From DASQHL01 sp963843685 (lineage in GTDB: Bacteria; Chloroflexota; Dehalococcoidia; DSTF01; JACRBR01), in assembly GCA_963843685.1 (NCBI GenBank), contig CAWJLO010000010.1:124001-188000 (forward strand): a DNA stretch of 64,000 nt. Reading direction: 5' to 3'. Within the stretch, counting starts at the first letter, position 1. Each line of letters opens with the position of its first letter. The notes under the pieces were generated by a model, which worked only from the letters and a program-made list of their open reading frames with translations, was not told where the DNA came from and did no database searches. The position numbers and the translations under genes are program-made. Positions 53,185 to 62,777 of this stretch are shown one piece after another.

Positions 53185-54089
53185 GACGCCCCGTCCGCAG
53201 GCTTGACGGCGTGGCCCCCGAATTCGTTTCGCAGCGCGGCCTGCACCTTCGCGCTGAACGACGACGGTTGCCGGGAGGCGAAGCGCCGCATCAACGAGAG
53301 CGTGATGACAGGCAGCGGGATGTCCTGGTCGATGGCTTCGAGCACGGTCCACCGCCCCTCGCCGGAGTCATCGACGTAGCCCTCGATCGATTCGAGGCGT
53401 GCGTCGCGCGCGAACGCCTGCTGAGCGAGCTCCAGGAGCCACGACCGCACGACGGATCCCTGGTTCCAGAGCAAGGCCACCTGCGCCAAATCGACGTTGA
53501 AGTCGGACCCCGCGAGCAGCTCGAAGCCCTCGCCATATGCGGCCATCAGCCCGTACTCGATGCCGTTGTGCACCATTTTCACGAAATGTCCGGCGCCACT
53601 CGGGCCGACATGCGCGTAGCCGTTAGGCGGCGCGAGCGTCGCCAGCGCTGGCTCGATGTATTTGACGGCGCCGTCGGTACCGCCGACCATCAAGCAGAAC
53701 CCTTCCTTCAGTCCCCAAATGCCGCCGCTGGTGCCGGCATCGATGTATTCGATCCCGCGCTCGCGCAGGGCTTCCGCGCGGCGCATCGAGTCATGGTAGT
53801 TGGAGTTGCCGCCATCGATGATGATGTCGCCGGACGAAAGGAGCGGCGCGAGCGAATCGATCGTCCCCTGTACGGGCGCACCGGCCGGCACCATCATCCA
53901 GATGGCGCGCCGAGGCGCGAGTTCGCCGACAAGCGCGTCCAGTGACCCTGCCCCGACGGCGCCGATCGCCTCGCTGGCGTTAATCGCGTCCGGGTTCAGA
54001 TCTGTGACGACGACGCGGTGGCCCCCCTCGATGAGCCGCTGCGTCATGTTCGCGCCCATCCGCCCGAGACCGACCATCCCGATGTCCAT
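53181..54089 (-). CDS. gnd: 6-phosphogluconate dehydrogenase, decarboxylating (short form)
   Basis: 302 residues, the short NAD-type GndA/YqeC class rather than the 470-residue form. GLGRMGANM (7-15) is the Rossmann loop, IIIDGGNSNYHDSMRR the substrate motif, GTSGGIWGLKEGFCLMVGG the conserved loop, and HFVKMVHNGIEYGLMAAYGEG holds the catalytic Lys and Asn. It converts 6-phosphogluconate to ribulose 5-phosphate. It lies 18 bases after pgi and overlaps zwf by 4 bases. Confidence 0.95.
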   Translation of the reverse strand: MDIGMVGLGRMGANMTQRLIEGGHRVVVTDLNPDAINASEAIGAVGAGSLDALVGELAPRRAIWMMVPAGAPVQGTIDSLAPLLSSGDIIIDGGNSNYHDSMRRAEALRERGIEYIDAGTSGGIWGLKEGFCLMVGGTDGAVKYIEPALATLAPPNGYAHVGPSGAGHFVKMVHNGIEYGLMAAYGEGFELLAGSDFNVDLAQVALLWNQGSVVRSWLLELAQQAFARDARLESIEGYVDDSGEGRWTVLEAIDQDIPLPVITLSLMRRFASRQPSSFSAKVQAALRNEFGGHAVKPADGAS

Positions 54090-54107
54090 GCGGCCTTCCT
54101 CCTTCCG

Positions 54108-55790
54108 TCATCGCGTGGCGGCTTCGACTGCGGCCCGGAGGGCAGCCAGACCGCCGGATACATCCTTGCCGAGATGCACACGCAGCACAGCTCGTCCGTG
54201 CTCTGCGAGCGATTCCAGGTCGCCGATGGCCTGCGCGCGCTTGAGCTGACCGAAGGTGTACGGCGCGCCAGGGATCGGAAGATCGGTCGGATCGGTCTCC
54301 GTGACCTGCAGGAACACCCCGCCGGGTGGACCACCTTTGTGGAGCTGCCCGGTGGAGTGCAGGAACCGTGGACCGTAGCCGAGGGTGGTCGCGACGCCAC
54401 GCGAGGCCCGCACGGCAGCGCGAATGGCCCGGAAAGTCACATCAGAGTCCGCCGTCTGCCGGATGTATGCGGTGATGGCGAAGTAGCCGCCGTCGGTCGT
54501 TGCGGCGAGCAACTCCGCTATCGCCTGCGCGAGCGATCCCTTGACCGCGCGATCGGGCGCGATCATGGCGACCACGCCCCTGGCGGAGTCGATACCGTCG
54601 AGGTCCAGCTTGTGGGAGTCTGCGAACTCTCCGAGGACGCGATTCGTGTTGTCCTTCGACTCCTGCACGTTCGGCTCGTCGAACGGGTTGATCTCGAGCA
54701 CACGCCCGACCACGGCCACGGCGAACTCCCACCGGAAGAACTCGCGACCCAGGTCGTACACATCGGCCAGATCGACTGAGATGACGGGATGACCGGCAGC
54801 CTCGAGTGCTGCGAGCGCGGTCGCTTGATCTGCGTCATCGTCTCCGGAGCGCTGGACGTGGACGAAGACGCGATCGGCCGCGTAGTCGCGCGCGGAGCCG
54901 AGTGGTTCCTCAGCGACTGGCAGGATGCCGCGTCCCAGCTTGCCGGTGCTTTCCGCAATCAGCTGCTCTACCCAGAGTCCGAAGGAGGAAACAGAGGGTG
55001 ACACGATGAAGGTCGCCTTGTCGCGGCCCTGTCGCGCCAACTCGCCGAGCGCCGCACCGAGGCGCAGCGCCTCGCTGTCGGACGCGCGGGCCGCCGCTTC
55101 AGCCGCGATGCCGCGGTCGAGCAGTTTCCCGACGTCGACGCCAGACACGACGGCCGGGACCAACCCGAAGAGCGAGAGTGCCGAGTAGCGGCCGCCGATA
55201 TCCGGCGGGTTCGTGAAGATATGCCGGAAGTGGTGCTCTCGAGCGAGGGTTTCGAGAGGGGTGGCGGGGTCGGTGACGGCGACAAAGTTACGCGCGCTAC
55301 GGTTAGGCATTATCTGCTGGACAACGTTATGGAAATAAGCGAAGAGCGACAGCGGCTCGAGCGTGGTGCCGGACTTGGAGGAGACGATGAACAGGGTGTG
55401 CGCGGGGTCGATCTGCCGCTCGACGGCAGCGATCGTCGCGGGATCAGTGGTGTCGAGGACGTGAAGCGTGGGCCATCCCGGCGAGGGGCCCATGCTGCGC
55501 CGCAGGACCTCGGGAGCGAGCGAGCTGCCGCCCATGCCGAGGACAACGGCGTCTTTGAAGCCGTCGTCGCGAACCTGCGCGGCGAAACTCCGGAGTTCGT
55601 CCACGCGCGCGCGCATCTGCGAGGCGACGTCGAGCCAGCCGAGGCGGTTCGCGACCGACGCCTGCCGCGCGGCATCGCCACCCCAGAACGTCGCATCGCG
55701 CTGCCAGATACGCTCCGGTGCGCCATCAGCCGACAGCTCATCGAGCCGCCGCCGGACGGCGTCCTCGTAGCGCCCGAGCGCGAACTTCAC
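54108..55790 (-). CDS. pgi: Glucose-6-phosphate isomerase
   Basis: 560 residues. Sugar-isomerase blocks are VVLGMGGSSLAPEVLRR, FIVSSKSGTTLEPLSLFAYF, VAVTDPATPLETLA, GGRYSALSLFGLVP and the late LGYGPRFLHSTGQLHKGGPPGG with its catalytic Lys. It is homologous to the isomerase half of the fused transaldolase/isomerase (TalPgi) proteins of actinobacteria and cyanobacteria; here it is a separate gene overlapping tal by 4 bases. It links glycolytic fructose 6-phosphate to the pathway. Confidence 0.93.
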   Translation of the reverse strand: MKFALGRYEDAVRRRLDELSADGAPERIWQRDATFWGGDAARQASVANRLGWLDVASQMRARVDELRSFAAQVRDDGFKDAVVLGMGGSSLAPEVLRRSMGPSPGWPTLHVLDTTDPATIAAVERQIDPAHTLFIVSSKSGTTLEPLSLFAYFHNVVQQIMPNRSARNFVAVTDPATPLETLAREHHFRHIFTNPPDIGGRYSALSLFGLVPAVVSGVDVGKLLDRGIAAEAAARASDSEALRLGAALGELARQGRDKATFIVSPSVSSFGLWVEQLIAESTGKLGRGILPVAEEPLGSARDYAADRVFVHVQRSGDDDADQATALAALEAAGHPVISVDLADVYDLGREFFRWEFAVAVVGRVLEINPFDEPNVQESKDNTNRVLGEFADSHKLDLDGIDSARGVVAMIAPDRAVKGSLAQAIAELLAATTDGGYFAITAYIRQTADSDVTFRAIRAAVRASRGVATTLGYGPRFLHSTGQLHKGGPPGGVFLQVTETDPTDLPIPGAPYTFGQLKRAQAIGDLESLAEHGRAVLRVHLGKDVSGGLAALRAAVEAATR

Positions 55791-56935
55791 GCGGCGCTCA
55801 CCTTCTTCCTGATCTGATCCGCCTTTGCCGCGATCGTCGCCTGTATCTCGTCGAAGGAGCGGGTGAACGCATCGACGCCCTCCTTCTGGAGCGTGTCCGT
55901 GATCTCGACGATCGAAATGCCGGCGTCGGCCAGCGCCGCGAAGTGCCGGCGAGCTTCAGCGAGGCCGTCATCGACCGTGCGCCGCACAACGCCGTGGTCA
56001 CGGAACGCGTCGATCGTCTTCGGCGGCATCGTGTTGACGGTGTCGGGCCCGATCAGCTCCTGGACGTACATGATGTCGCTGTACGCGGCGTTCTTCGTGC
56101 CGGTGCTGGCCCAGAGCGGCCGCTGCACCTTCGCGCCGCGGGCCTTCAGGTCCTGGAAGCGCTTCTGCCCGAAGACCTCGAGGAAGCGCGCGTAAGCAAT
56201 CTTCGCGTTCGCGACGGCGATCTTGCCGAGGAGACCCTGCAGCCGCGCACGCTCGGCCTCACTGCCGGCACCGGCGATCTTCGCCTCCAGTCGCTTGTCG
56301 GCGGCGGTATCGACGCGGCTGACGAAGAAGCTGGCGACCGAGTTGACGGGGGCGAGGTCCTCGTTCGCGGCGGCGCGGCGCTCCAGCGCTCGCAGGTACG
56401 CCTCCATCACTCGCTCGTAGAACTCGATCGCGAAGATGAGGGTGATATTGATGCTCACCCCCGCCGCAAGGCACTCTTCGATCGCGGGCAAGCCCTGTTC
56501 GGTCGCCGGTATCTTGACGAGCAGGTTCGGCCGATCGATGAGCTTCCACCAGCGCTTCGCCTCATCGATCGTGGCCTGGGTCTCGAACGCCTTCGCGGGC
56601 GATACCTCGATGCTGACGAAGCCGTCGGCGCCGCCGGAACTATCGAACACGGGACGCAGCGTGTCACAGGCGTGGCGGATGTCCTGCGCAGCGATCGGCT
56701 CGAAGAGATCGCCGACGTCAACGCCCTGACGCAGCAGCTCCTCGATCTGCTTGTCGTAGTCGTCGCCGGCTCCTATCGCCTGGGCGAAGATGGTGGGGTT
56801 GGCGGTAACGCCGCGGATGCCGTCCTGCTCCACGTATCGCCGGAGCCCGCCGTCGGCCAGCATGTTGCGGCGAATGAAGTCCAGCCACGGGGACTGACCC
56901 TGCTTCGCGAAGAGCTCGACCAGTGAGTTAGCCAT
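55787..56935 (-). CDS. tal: Transaldolase
   Basis: 382 residues, the long TalB-like actinobacterial/cyanobacterial subfamily. GIRGVTANPTIFAQAIGAG holds the catalytic Asp/Asn region, the Schiff-base Lys141 is in NLLVKIPATEQG, and SVASFFVSRVDTAADKRLE plus PLWASTGTKNAAYSD are family blocks. It transfers dihydroxyacetone between sugar phosphates. It overlaps rpiB by 8 bases and pgi by 4, consistent with an ancestral or descendant relation to the TalPgi fusion. Confidence 0.95.
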   Translation of the reverse strand: MANSLVELFAKQGQSPWLDFIRRNMLADGGLRRYVEQDGIRGVTANPTIFAQAIGAGDDYDKQIEELLRQGVDVGDLFEPIAAQDIRHACDTLRPVFDSSGGADGFVSIEVSPAKAFETQATIDEAKRWWKLIDRPNLLVKIPATEQGLPAIEECLAAGVSINITLIFAIEFYERVMEAYLRALERRAAANEDLAPVNSVASFFVSRVDTAADKRLEAKIAGAGSEAERARLQGLLGKIAVANAKIAYARFLEVFGQKRFQDLKARGAKVQRPLWASTGTKNAAYSDIMYVQELIGPDTVNTMPPKTIDAFRDHGVVRRTVDDGLAEARRHFAALADAGISIVEITDTLQKEGVDAFTRSFDEIQATIAAKADQIRKKVSAA

Positions 56936-57401
56936 CGATCTTCTCCTTTCCGGCGACGGACGCGGCCTCGATAGCCAGCACCTTGTTCAGGCGCCGGCGG
57001 TGTCGCTCCTCGCCTGAGAAGCGCGCGCCAGTGAACGCGCGCACGACTTCGATCGCGAGTTCGGGCCCGATCACCCTCGCACCGAGCGCGAGCACGTTCA
57101 AGTCGTCGTGCTCAACACCCTGGTGGCCGGAGTACGTGTCGTGGCAGACGGCGGCACGCACACCGGGAACCTTGTTCGCGGCGACGGAGGCCCCGACGCC
57201 GCTGCCGCAGAGGATGATGCCGCGCTCGACTTCGCCTGAGGCGACACTTCTCGCGACCGCCTCGGCGTAGTCGGGATAGTCGACGGGCGCCGTGTCGAAG
57301 GTGCCCTTGTCGACGACCTCGTGCCCAAGACGCTGCAGCTCCGCCACGACCTCGGCCTTGATCGGGAATCCCGCGTGGTCCGTGCCGACCGCGACCCGCA
57401 T
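56928..57401 (-). CDS. rpiB: Ribose-5-phosphate isomerase B
   Basis: 157 residues of the RpiB/LacAB family. GTDHAGFPIK (Asp8, His9), Cys65 in ILCGSGVGASVAANK and the NVLALGARVIG block are diagnostic; the C terminus is slightly extended. It interconverts ribulose 5-phosphate and ribose 5-phosphate. It starts 3 bases after the tkt stop and overlaps the tal start by 8 bases. Confidence 0.95.
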   Translation of the reverse strand: MRVAVGTDHAGFPIKAEVVAELQRLGHEVVDKGTFDTAPVDYPDYAEAVARSVASGEVERGIILCGSGVGASVAANKVPGVRAAVCHDTYSGHQGVEHDDLNVLALGARVIGPELAIEVVRAFTGARFSGEERHRRRLNKVLAIEAASVAGKEKIDG

Positions 57402-57404
57402 CCG

Positions 57405-59437
57405 TTACGTCCTCACCGCGCTCAGTCGCCCCGTAAGCGCCATCGCGCGCTCCACAACGTGCTCCGCCGTGATTCCCAGGTGCTGCTGGACGGTACCGGC
57501 AGGCGCCGAAGCGCCGAACCGGCCATCTATGCCGATAGAATCACCGTCGTCACCCACCCAGCGTGCTCCAGCCGAGCGTTACGCCGGCCTCCACGGAGAG
57601 GCGGGCGCGCACCGACGGGGGAAGAATCTCGTCTCGATACGCGGCGTCTTGCTGCTCGAAGACGTCCCACGCCGGCATGCTGACGACGCGCGCGCGCACC
57701 CCGCGTTCGAGGAGCGTCCGCTGCGCCTCGACAGCGATCGCGACCTCTGAGCCGGTCGCGATGATAATGGCATCGGGACGCCCGCCTTCGGCCTCGCTGA
57801 CCACGTAGGCGCCGCGCATCAAGCCTCGAGCGGCACCGCCGGTCGTGCCGGCGAGGTGCGGGAGCGCCTGGCGAGAGAGGGCAAGCAGCGTCGGATGGTC
57901 GCGATGCTCGATTGCGTATTCCCAGGCGGCCGAAGTCTCGTTTCCGTCGGCCGGGCGGATGAGCGTGAGCTCCGGGATGGCGCGCAGGGCCATCAGGTGC
58001 TCGATCGGCTGGTGCGTGGGGCCGTCCTCACCGAGGCCGATGCTGTCGTGCGTGAAGACGAACACACTGCCGAGCTTGCTGAGAGCCGCGAGCCTGATGG
58101 ACGGCCGGCAGTAGTCCGAGAACACGAGGAAGGTGGCACCGAAGGGGATGACGCCGCCGTGGGCGGCCATGCCGTTCACCGCGGCGGCCATGGCGTGCTC
58201 TCGGACGCCAAAGTAGATATTGCGTCCTGCCGGGTGCCTCCGCGGACATGACCCCCTGCTCGTGCATCTCGGTGTTGTTCGACTCACCGAGGTCGGCCGA
58301 GCCGCCGATCAGCGTCGTCACGGCGGGAGCGAGGGCGTTGAGCGCCTGCCCGGATGCGGCTCGCGTGGCGATGGGCTTGTCATCCGGCGTGTATGACGGC
58401 AGCGACTTCTGCCAGCCGTCGGGCAATCCGCCGTTGAGCGCGGCGCGAAGCGCAGCGGCCTCCTCCGGGTGTGCGGTCGTGTAGGAGGCGAGGCGCTGTT
58501 CCCATTCGCGCTGCCATGCGGCCCCACGTTCGAGCGCCCGGCGCATGTGGCCGAGCGCCTCGTCGGGCACGTAGAACGTCTTGTCCTCGGGCCAGCCATA
58601 GGCGCGCTTCGTGAGGACGACCTCGTCGGCGCCGAGGGGCGAGCCGTGCGCCTTGCTGGAGTCCTGCTTGTGCGGGCTCCCGAAGCCGATGTGCGTGTGC
58701 GCAACGATAAGGGATGGGCGTTCGGTGTCCTCACGGGCGACGTTGATGGCAGACTCGACCTGGGCGGTGTCCATGCCGTCGATTCGCTGCACCTGCCAGC
58801 CGTAGGCCTCGAAACGCGTACCGACGTCTTCCGTGAACGCGAGGGACGTGGGCCCGTCGAGCGACACCTGGTTCGCGTCATAGATGCAGATCAGCTTGCT
58901 CAGCCGTTGGTGGCCGGCGAACGAGGCGGCCTCGTGCGAGATGCCCTCCATCATGTCACCGTCGCTGGCGAGCACGTAGGTGTAGTGGTCGATCACGGCG
59001 TGGCCGGGCCGGTTGAAGGTGGCGGCGAGATAGCGCTCGGCCGTGGCGAGGCCTACCGAGTTCGCGAAGCCCTGCCCGAGCGGGCCCGTCGTCACCTCGA
59101 TGCCCGGAATCGCGCCGCGCTCCGGGTGTCCGGCAGCCGGGCTGCCCCACTGACGGAACGCCTTGATGTCGTCGAGCGAGATGCCGACGTGGCCCGTCAG
59201 AAAGAGCATGCTGTACAGCAGCATGGAGGCGTGGCCGGCGGAGAGGACGAAGCGATCGCGGTCCGGCCAGGCCGGGTCAGCGGGGTTGTGGCGGAGGAAT
59301 CGATCCCAGAGGACGTACGTGAGGGGAGCCGCGCCCATCGGCATGCCGGGGTGGCCGGAGTTCGCCTGCTGAACGGCGTCGATGGAGAGCGTGCGGATCG
59401 TGTTGATGCACAGTTCGTCGAGCCGGGTATCGGTCAT
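57405..59437 (-). CDS. tkt: Transketolase, two frameshifts
   Basis: Thiamine-diphosphate enzyme of the non-oxidative pentose phosphate pathway, normally about 670 residues. From ATG 59437 the first frame holds NSGHPGMPMGAAPL, TTGPLGQGFANSVG and the ThDP motif GDMMEGISHEAASF. It fails after SAEAPGR near 58230, where the next frame continues NIYFGVREHAMAAAVNGM and LGEDGPTHQPIEHL. That frame stops at 57550 after VTLGW, while a third frame reads WVGDDGDSIGIDGRFGASAP to the true stop at 57405. Each break needs one base. The enzyme is the first gene of its operon and expected to be essential, so assembly error is quite possible. Confidence 0.88.
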
Positions 59438-59560
59438 TCAGCTCTCTTTCGAAATGGGCCGGCCGTGTGAGGCGGACTTGAGCACAGGGGAGCGAGTGAG
59501 GAGATCGGCCAGCATGACGTCGTTCCCGTCTCGCATCCTGAGACTCGTGCCGACTGCAAC

Positions 59561-59566
59561 ATTATA
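59561..59566 (-). promoter_or_regulatory. -10 element of the pentose-phosphate operon
   Basis: A consensus TATAAT on the minus strand (ATTATA on the plus strand). It would start a leader of about 115 bases before the tkt ATG. No convincing -35 hexamer lies 16-18 bases upstream. It is the only such box between yggT and tkt. Confidence 0.5.
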
Positions 59567-59646
59567 GCGGCCGTCTCGGTGACCGCCGGACCTTATGTAG
59601 TCTCAAAGAGAGCGATTCCGGCCGGACGGAAGAGGGAGTCCGGTGA

Positions 59647-59931
59647 TCAACCGAAAAAGCGTTGGAGCCCGTTCGACAGGAAGATCAGCACGAAGATGGC
59701 GACGAGCGGGGAGAGGTCGAACATGCCCATGCGGGGCATGATGCGACGGATGGGTTCCAGGATGGGTTCGGTGACGGCATCAAGCGTCTGGATGACGGGG
59801 TTCCGCGGATCCATGTTGACCCAGCTCAGCAGCGCGCGAATGATGATCGCGAAGATGAGGACGTTGCACACCAGGCAGATGATCTGGGACGCGAGCGTGG
59901 AGCCGACGCAACCCGAGCCGCCAAAGATCAT
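59647..59931 (-). CDS. yggT: YggT family membrane protein
   Basis: 94 residues with two membrane helices separated by the family signature: IIRALLSWVNMDPRNPVIQT, then LDAVTEPILEPIRRIMPRMG, then a second hydrophobic segment FDLSPLVAIFVLIFLSNGL. YggT proteins are linked to osmotic tolerance or membrane organisation, without a defined mechanism. It directly abuts the proC stop, and the yggS-proC-yggT order is a common conserved cluster. Confidence 0.92.
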   Translation of the reverse strand: MIFGGSGCVGSTLASQIICLVCNVLIFAIIIRALLSWVNMDPRNPVIQTLDAVTEPILEPIRRIMPRMGMFDLSPLVAIFVLIFLSNGLQRFFG

Positions 59932-60756
59932 CTATCCCCCAAGCTCTTTCGCACGTGCGTACGCAGCTTCGACCGCCTCGACGATGGCGGCGCGGACTCC
60001 GGCCTGCTCGAGCACCAGCAGGCCCGCCGCCGTCGTGCCGGCAGGCGACGTGACTTCGTTGCGGAGCTGGGCGGCGTGCTTGCCGGTCGCGGCGGCGTAG
60101 CGCGCCGAGCCGAGGAACGTCTGCAGCGACAGCTGCTCCGCGACATCGCGGCGGAAGCCGATCTGCACGCCGGCATCGATAAAGGCCTCGATCAGCAAGT
60201 AGACGAATCCGGGGCCGCTGCTCGAAAGCGCGGTCGCCATATCGATGTATTTCTCGTCCGTCACGCTCACTTCTTCGCCGAGCGCGGCGAGCAGCGCGCG
60301 CACCTGGTCCTTGCCGGCGCCGGTCACTTCGGGTGTCGCCATCCAGGCGCTCATACCCTCGCCGATCGCGGCCGGCGTGTTTGGCATCACGCGGACCACG
60401 GCGTCATGTCCGGTGGCGCGGACGATGGTCGCGATGCGGACGCCCGCCATGATGGACACAATGGTCTGTCCCGCGCGCATCTGGCCGCGTACCGGCGCGG
60501 CCGCGGCCTCGAATTCCTGCGGCTTCACGGCGAAGACGATGAGATCAGCATCGGATGCCGCCTCGCCCGGATCGCTCGTCGGGACGATGCCCAGCGCCCG
60601 CTCGACGGCGGCGCGCCGTTCGGCGCTGGCTTCGGCGATGCGCACATCGGCGGCAGACGCGACGGCCTTGTCGAGGGCGGCGCGCAGCACCGCCTCGCCC
60701 ATGAACCCGCAGCCGATCAGTCCCAGTTTCACGTCTGTGCCCTGGCCGCCGGCCAT
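59932..60756 (-). CDS. proC: Pyrroline-5-carboxylate reductase
   Basis: Last step of proline synthesis, NAD(P)H-dependent. 274 residues: LGLIGCGFMGEAVLRA, LIVFAVKPQEFEAA, RVMPNTPAAIGEGMSAW, ALSSSGPGFVYLLIEAFIDAG and NEVTSPAGTTAAGL are all ProC signatures. A GTG eight codons later (60732) would start exactly at KLGLIGCG, so the first residues are uncertain. It lies 10 bases after yggS and abuts yggT. Confidence 0.95.
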   Translation of the reverse strand: MAGGQGTDVKLGLIGCGFMGEAVLRAALDKAVASAADVRIAEASAERRAAVERALGIVPTSDPGEAASDADLIVFAVKPQEFEAAAAPVRGQMRAGQTIVSIMAGVRIATIVRATGHDAVVRVMPNTPAAIGEGMSAWMATPEVTGAGKDQVRALLAALGEEVSVTDEKYIDMATALSSSGPGFVYLLIEAFIDAGVQIGFRRDVAEQLSLQTFLGSARYAAATGKHAAQLRNEVTSPAGTTAAGLLVLEQAGVRAAIVEAVEAAYARAKELGG

Positions 60757-60766
60757 ATGCCGACGC

Positions 60767-61447
60767 TCATCCCGCGCGGGGTCCGAATACGGCGCGCCCG
60801 ACGCGCACCAGGGTCGAGCCCTCCTCGATGGCGACTTCGAAGTCGTCGGTCATGCCCATCGATAGCTCTCGCAGCCGCAGAGCGTCGCCCAGCTGGCGGA
60901 GCTGACGGAAGACGGGCCTGACATCCTCAGGATCATCGACGTGCGGCGCGACGGTCATCAGCCCGCGCACGTCGATATCGGGGAGTTGGCGCAGATTCCG
61001 CACAAGGTCGGGCGCGGCCTCCGGAGCGACGCCGAACTTGGTGGATTCGCCTGCGACGTTCACTTCAACGAGCACAGGAACAGGCCCGCTGGCATGGTTG
61101 GCGATGGTCCGGGCGAGGCGTATGGAGTCAACGCTGTGGAGTATATCAAAGAGATTGAGGGCGACCTTGACCTTGTTCGTCTGCAGGTGGCCGACCAGAT
61201 GCCAGCGTGGCACGCACCCCTCGGCGCGAAGCGTCTCGATCTTGGCGGCCGCTTCCTGCACGCGGTTCTCCGCGAAGTCGCGCAGGCCCGCTTCGTAGGC
61301 CCTGCGTATCGCCTCCACAGGATGTGTCTTCGACACGGCGATGAGCGTTATGTCGCCCGGATCGCGCCCGACGCGCCGGGCCGCGGCGTCCATCCGCGAC
61401 CGAACGCGCGAAACGTTCGCCGCGATGTCAGTCACAGCCGGCGTCAT
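60767..61447 (-). CDS. yggS: YggS family pyridoxal-phosphate homeostasis protein
   Basis: 226 residues, alanine-racemase-like barrel. LIAVSKTHPVEAIRRAYEAG contains the PLP Lys40, FAENRVQEAAAKI and WHLVGHLQTNKVK follow, then VLVEVNVAGESTKFGV, LMTVAPHVDDPEDVRPVF and LSMGMTDDFEVAIEEGSTLVRVGRAVFG. YggS proteins buffer PLP and amino-acid pools. It lies 13 bases downstream of the histidine kinase gene and could be part of that transcript. Confidence 0.95.
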   Translation of the reverse strand: MTPAVTDIAANVSRVRSRMDAAARRVGRDPGDITLIAVSKTHPVEAIRRAYEAGLRDFAENRVQEAAAKIETLRAEGCVPRWHLVGHLQTNKVKVALNLFDILHSVDSIRLARTIANHASGPVPVLVEVNVAGESTKFGVAPEAAPDLVRNLRQLPDIDVRGLMTVAPHVDDPEDVRPVFRQLRQLGDALRLRELSMGMTDDFEVAIEEGSTLVRVGRAVFGPRAG

Positions 61448-61460
61448 CGCGCCCCGCCCG

Positions 61461-62771
61461 TCATGCGCGAGCCACGCCGCCGCCTGCAGGCACCTCGCCG
61501 CCGTGCGACGGCGCGAGCGGCAGCCGCATCGTCACGCTGGTGCCAACGCCCTGCTGGCTCTCGATCTTCAGCGACCCGCCGAGCGCATCGACGATCTCAC
61601 GAGCGATGGAGAGGCCCAGGCCGGCACCGCCAACCGCCCGCGAGCGAGCCTTGTCGACGCGGTAGAAGCGGTCGAACACGCGATCGAGCTCCCCCGGGGG
61701 GACGCCGATGCCCGTGTCGGTGACGGTGACAACGGCGTCACCGTCCTCGGCGCGCGCGAAGATGCGGATCATCCCACCGTCTCCCGTGTACTTCACGGCG
61801 TTGTCGAGCAGGATGAGCATCACCTCGCGACAGCGCTCGGGGTCACCATCGACCATCAGCGGCCCGGTGATGTCGGTTGACAGGCGCTTCCCTCCCGCCT
61901 CGGCCAGAGGGGCGGCGGCGTGACCCGCGCGCTCCGCGATCGGGGCCAGATCGATCAGCTCAACACGGAGGTCGACGCCCTCACGGTCGCTGCTGGCCAG
62001 CAGCAGAAGGTCGTCGAGGAGGCGGGTCATGTAGCTGGCTTCGGCGGCGATGTCCTGGACCGCCTCCGAGCCGTCCGCGTGGATCGCGGCAGTCTCGGCG
62101 TTGACGCGGATCACGGCAAGGGGCGTGCGCAGTTCGTGGGAGGCGTCGGCGATGAATTCGCGCTGGCGTTCGTAGCTGCGTTTCACGGGACGGATGGCGA
62201 TGCCTGCCACGAACAGGCCACCGACGGCGGCGAGCACCAAACCGGTTACGCCGCCTCCGGCCATGACGATGGTGAGGGTACGCAGCGAGGCGTCGCGCGC
62301 TTCGACGGACTTCCCCGCCTGCACGAAGCCGATCATCTGGCCGTCGGGCGCATGGACGACGAAGGTGCTCAGGCGCAGATCACGGCCGCCCACCTCGTAC
62401 GTGCGCGAGTCCTGACCGGCCTGGCGGGCGCGCTGCACGGATTCGGCATCGGGCAGTCCATCGAGAGGGATGTTGCTTGGATTTGTGGCGACGGTCCCGT
62501 CTGGATTGAGCAGCAGGACAAAGACGTCGGCTGAGCCGCTCAGGCTGGCATCGGCGAGCACGGAACGCACGTCAGCATCAGCGTCGACGATCTGGTTGTG
62601 GCGTTCCGCCTGCGCGACGGAGTCCGCACTGACCCTGGCGATGGCGCGATCCACCTCGCCGGAGAAGCGGCGGTTGGCCCACACGAAGACGACGAGGCCG
62701 ACGACGACGAAGACGGTGCAGAAGACCAGGACGTACCAGGCCGTGAGCCGCCATCGGAGGGCCTCAAACAT
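61461..62771 (-). CDS. Sensor histidine kinase (HAMP-less OmpR-partner type)
   Basis: 436 residues. Two membrane helices (13-32 and about 166-193) enclose an extracytoplasmic sensor domain of about 130 residues with PAS-like VFVLLLNPDGTVATNPSN. Then HisKA with IADASHELRTPLAV (His212), N box LLDNAVKYTG (Asn324), VTVTDTGIGVPPGELD and the G2 box GGAGLGLSIAREIV. There is only a short linker after the second helix and no clear HAMP. It is encoded 6 bases after its response regulator. Confidence 0.92.
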   Translation of the reverse strand: MFEALRWRLTAWYVLVFCTVFVVVGLVVFVWANRRFSGEVDRAIARVSADSVAQAERHNQIVDADADVRSVLADASLSGSADVFVLLLNPDGTVATNPSNIPLDGLPDAESVQRARQAGQDSRTYEVGGRDLRLSTFVVHAPDGQMIGFVQAGKSVEARDASLRTLTIVMAGGGVTGLVLAAVGGLFVAGIAIRPVKRSYERQREFIADASHELRTPLAVIRVNAETAAIHADGSEAVQDIAAEASYMTRLLDDLLLLASSDREGVDLRVELIDLAPIAERAGHAAAPLAEAGGKRLSTDITGPLMVDGDPERCREVMLILLDNAVKYTGDGGMIRIFARAEDGDAVVTVTDTGIGVPPGELDRVFDRFYRVDKARSRAVGGAGLGLSIAREIVDALGGSLKIESQQGVGTSVTMRLPLAPSHGGEVPAGGGVARA

Positions 62772-62777
62772 TTCGCC

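Noticed and set aside
59590..59646. Terminator between yggT and tkt
   Set aside because: Only a 6-bp CCGGAC/GTCCGG stem with a 10-base loop and no T tract; too weak to call.
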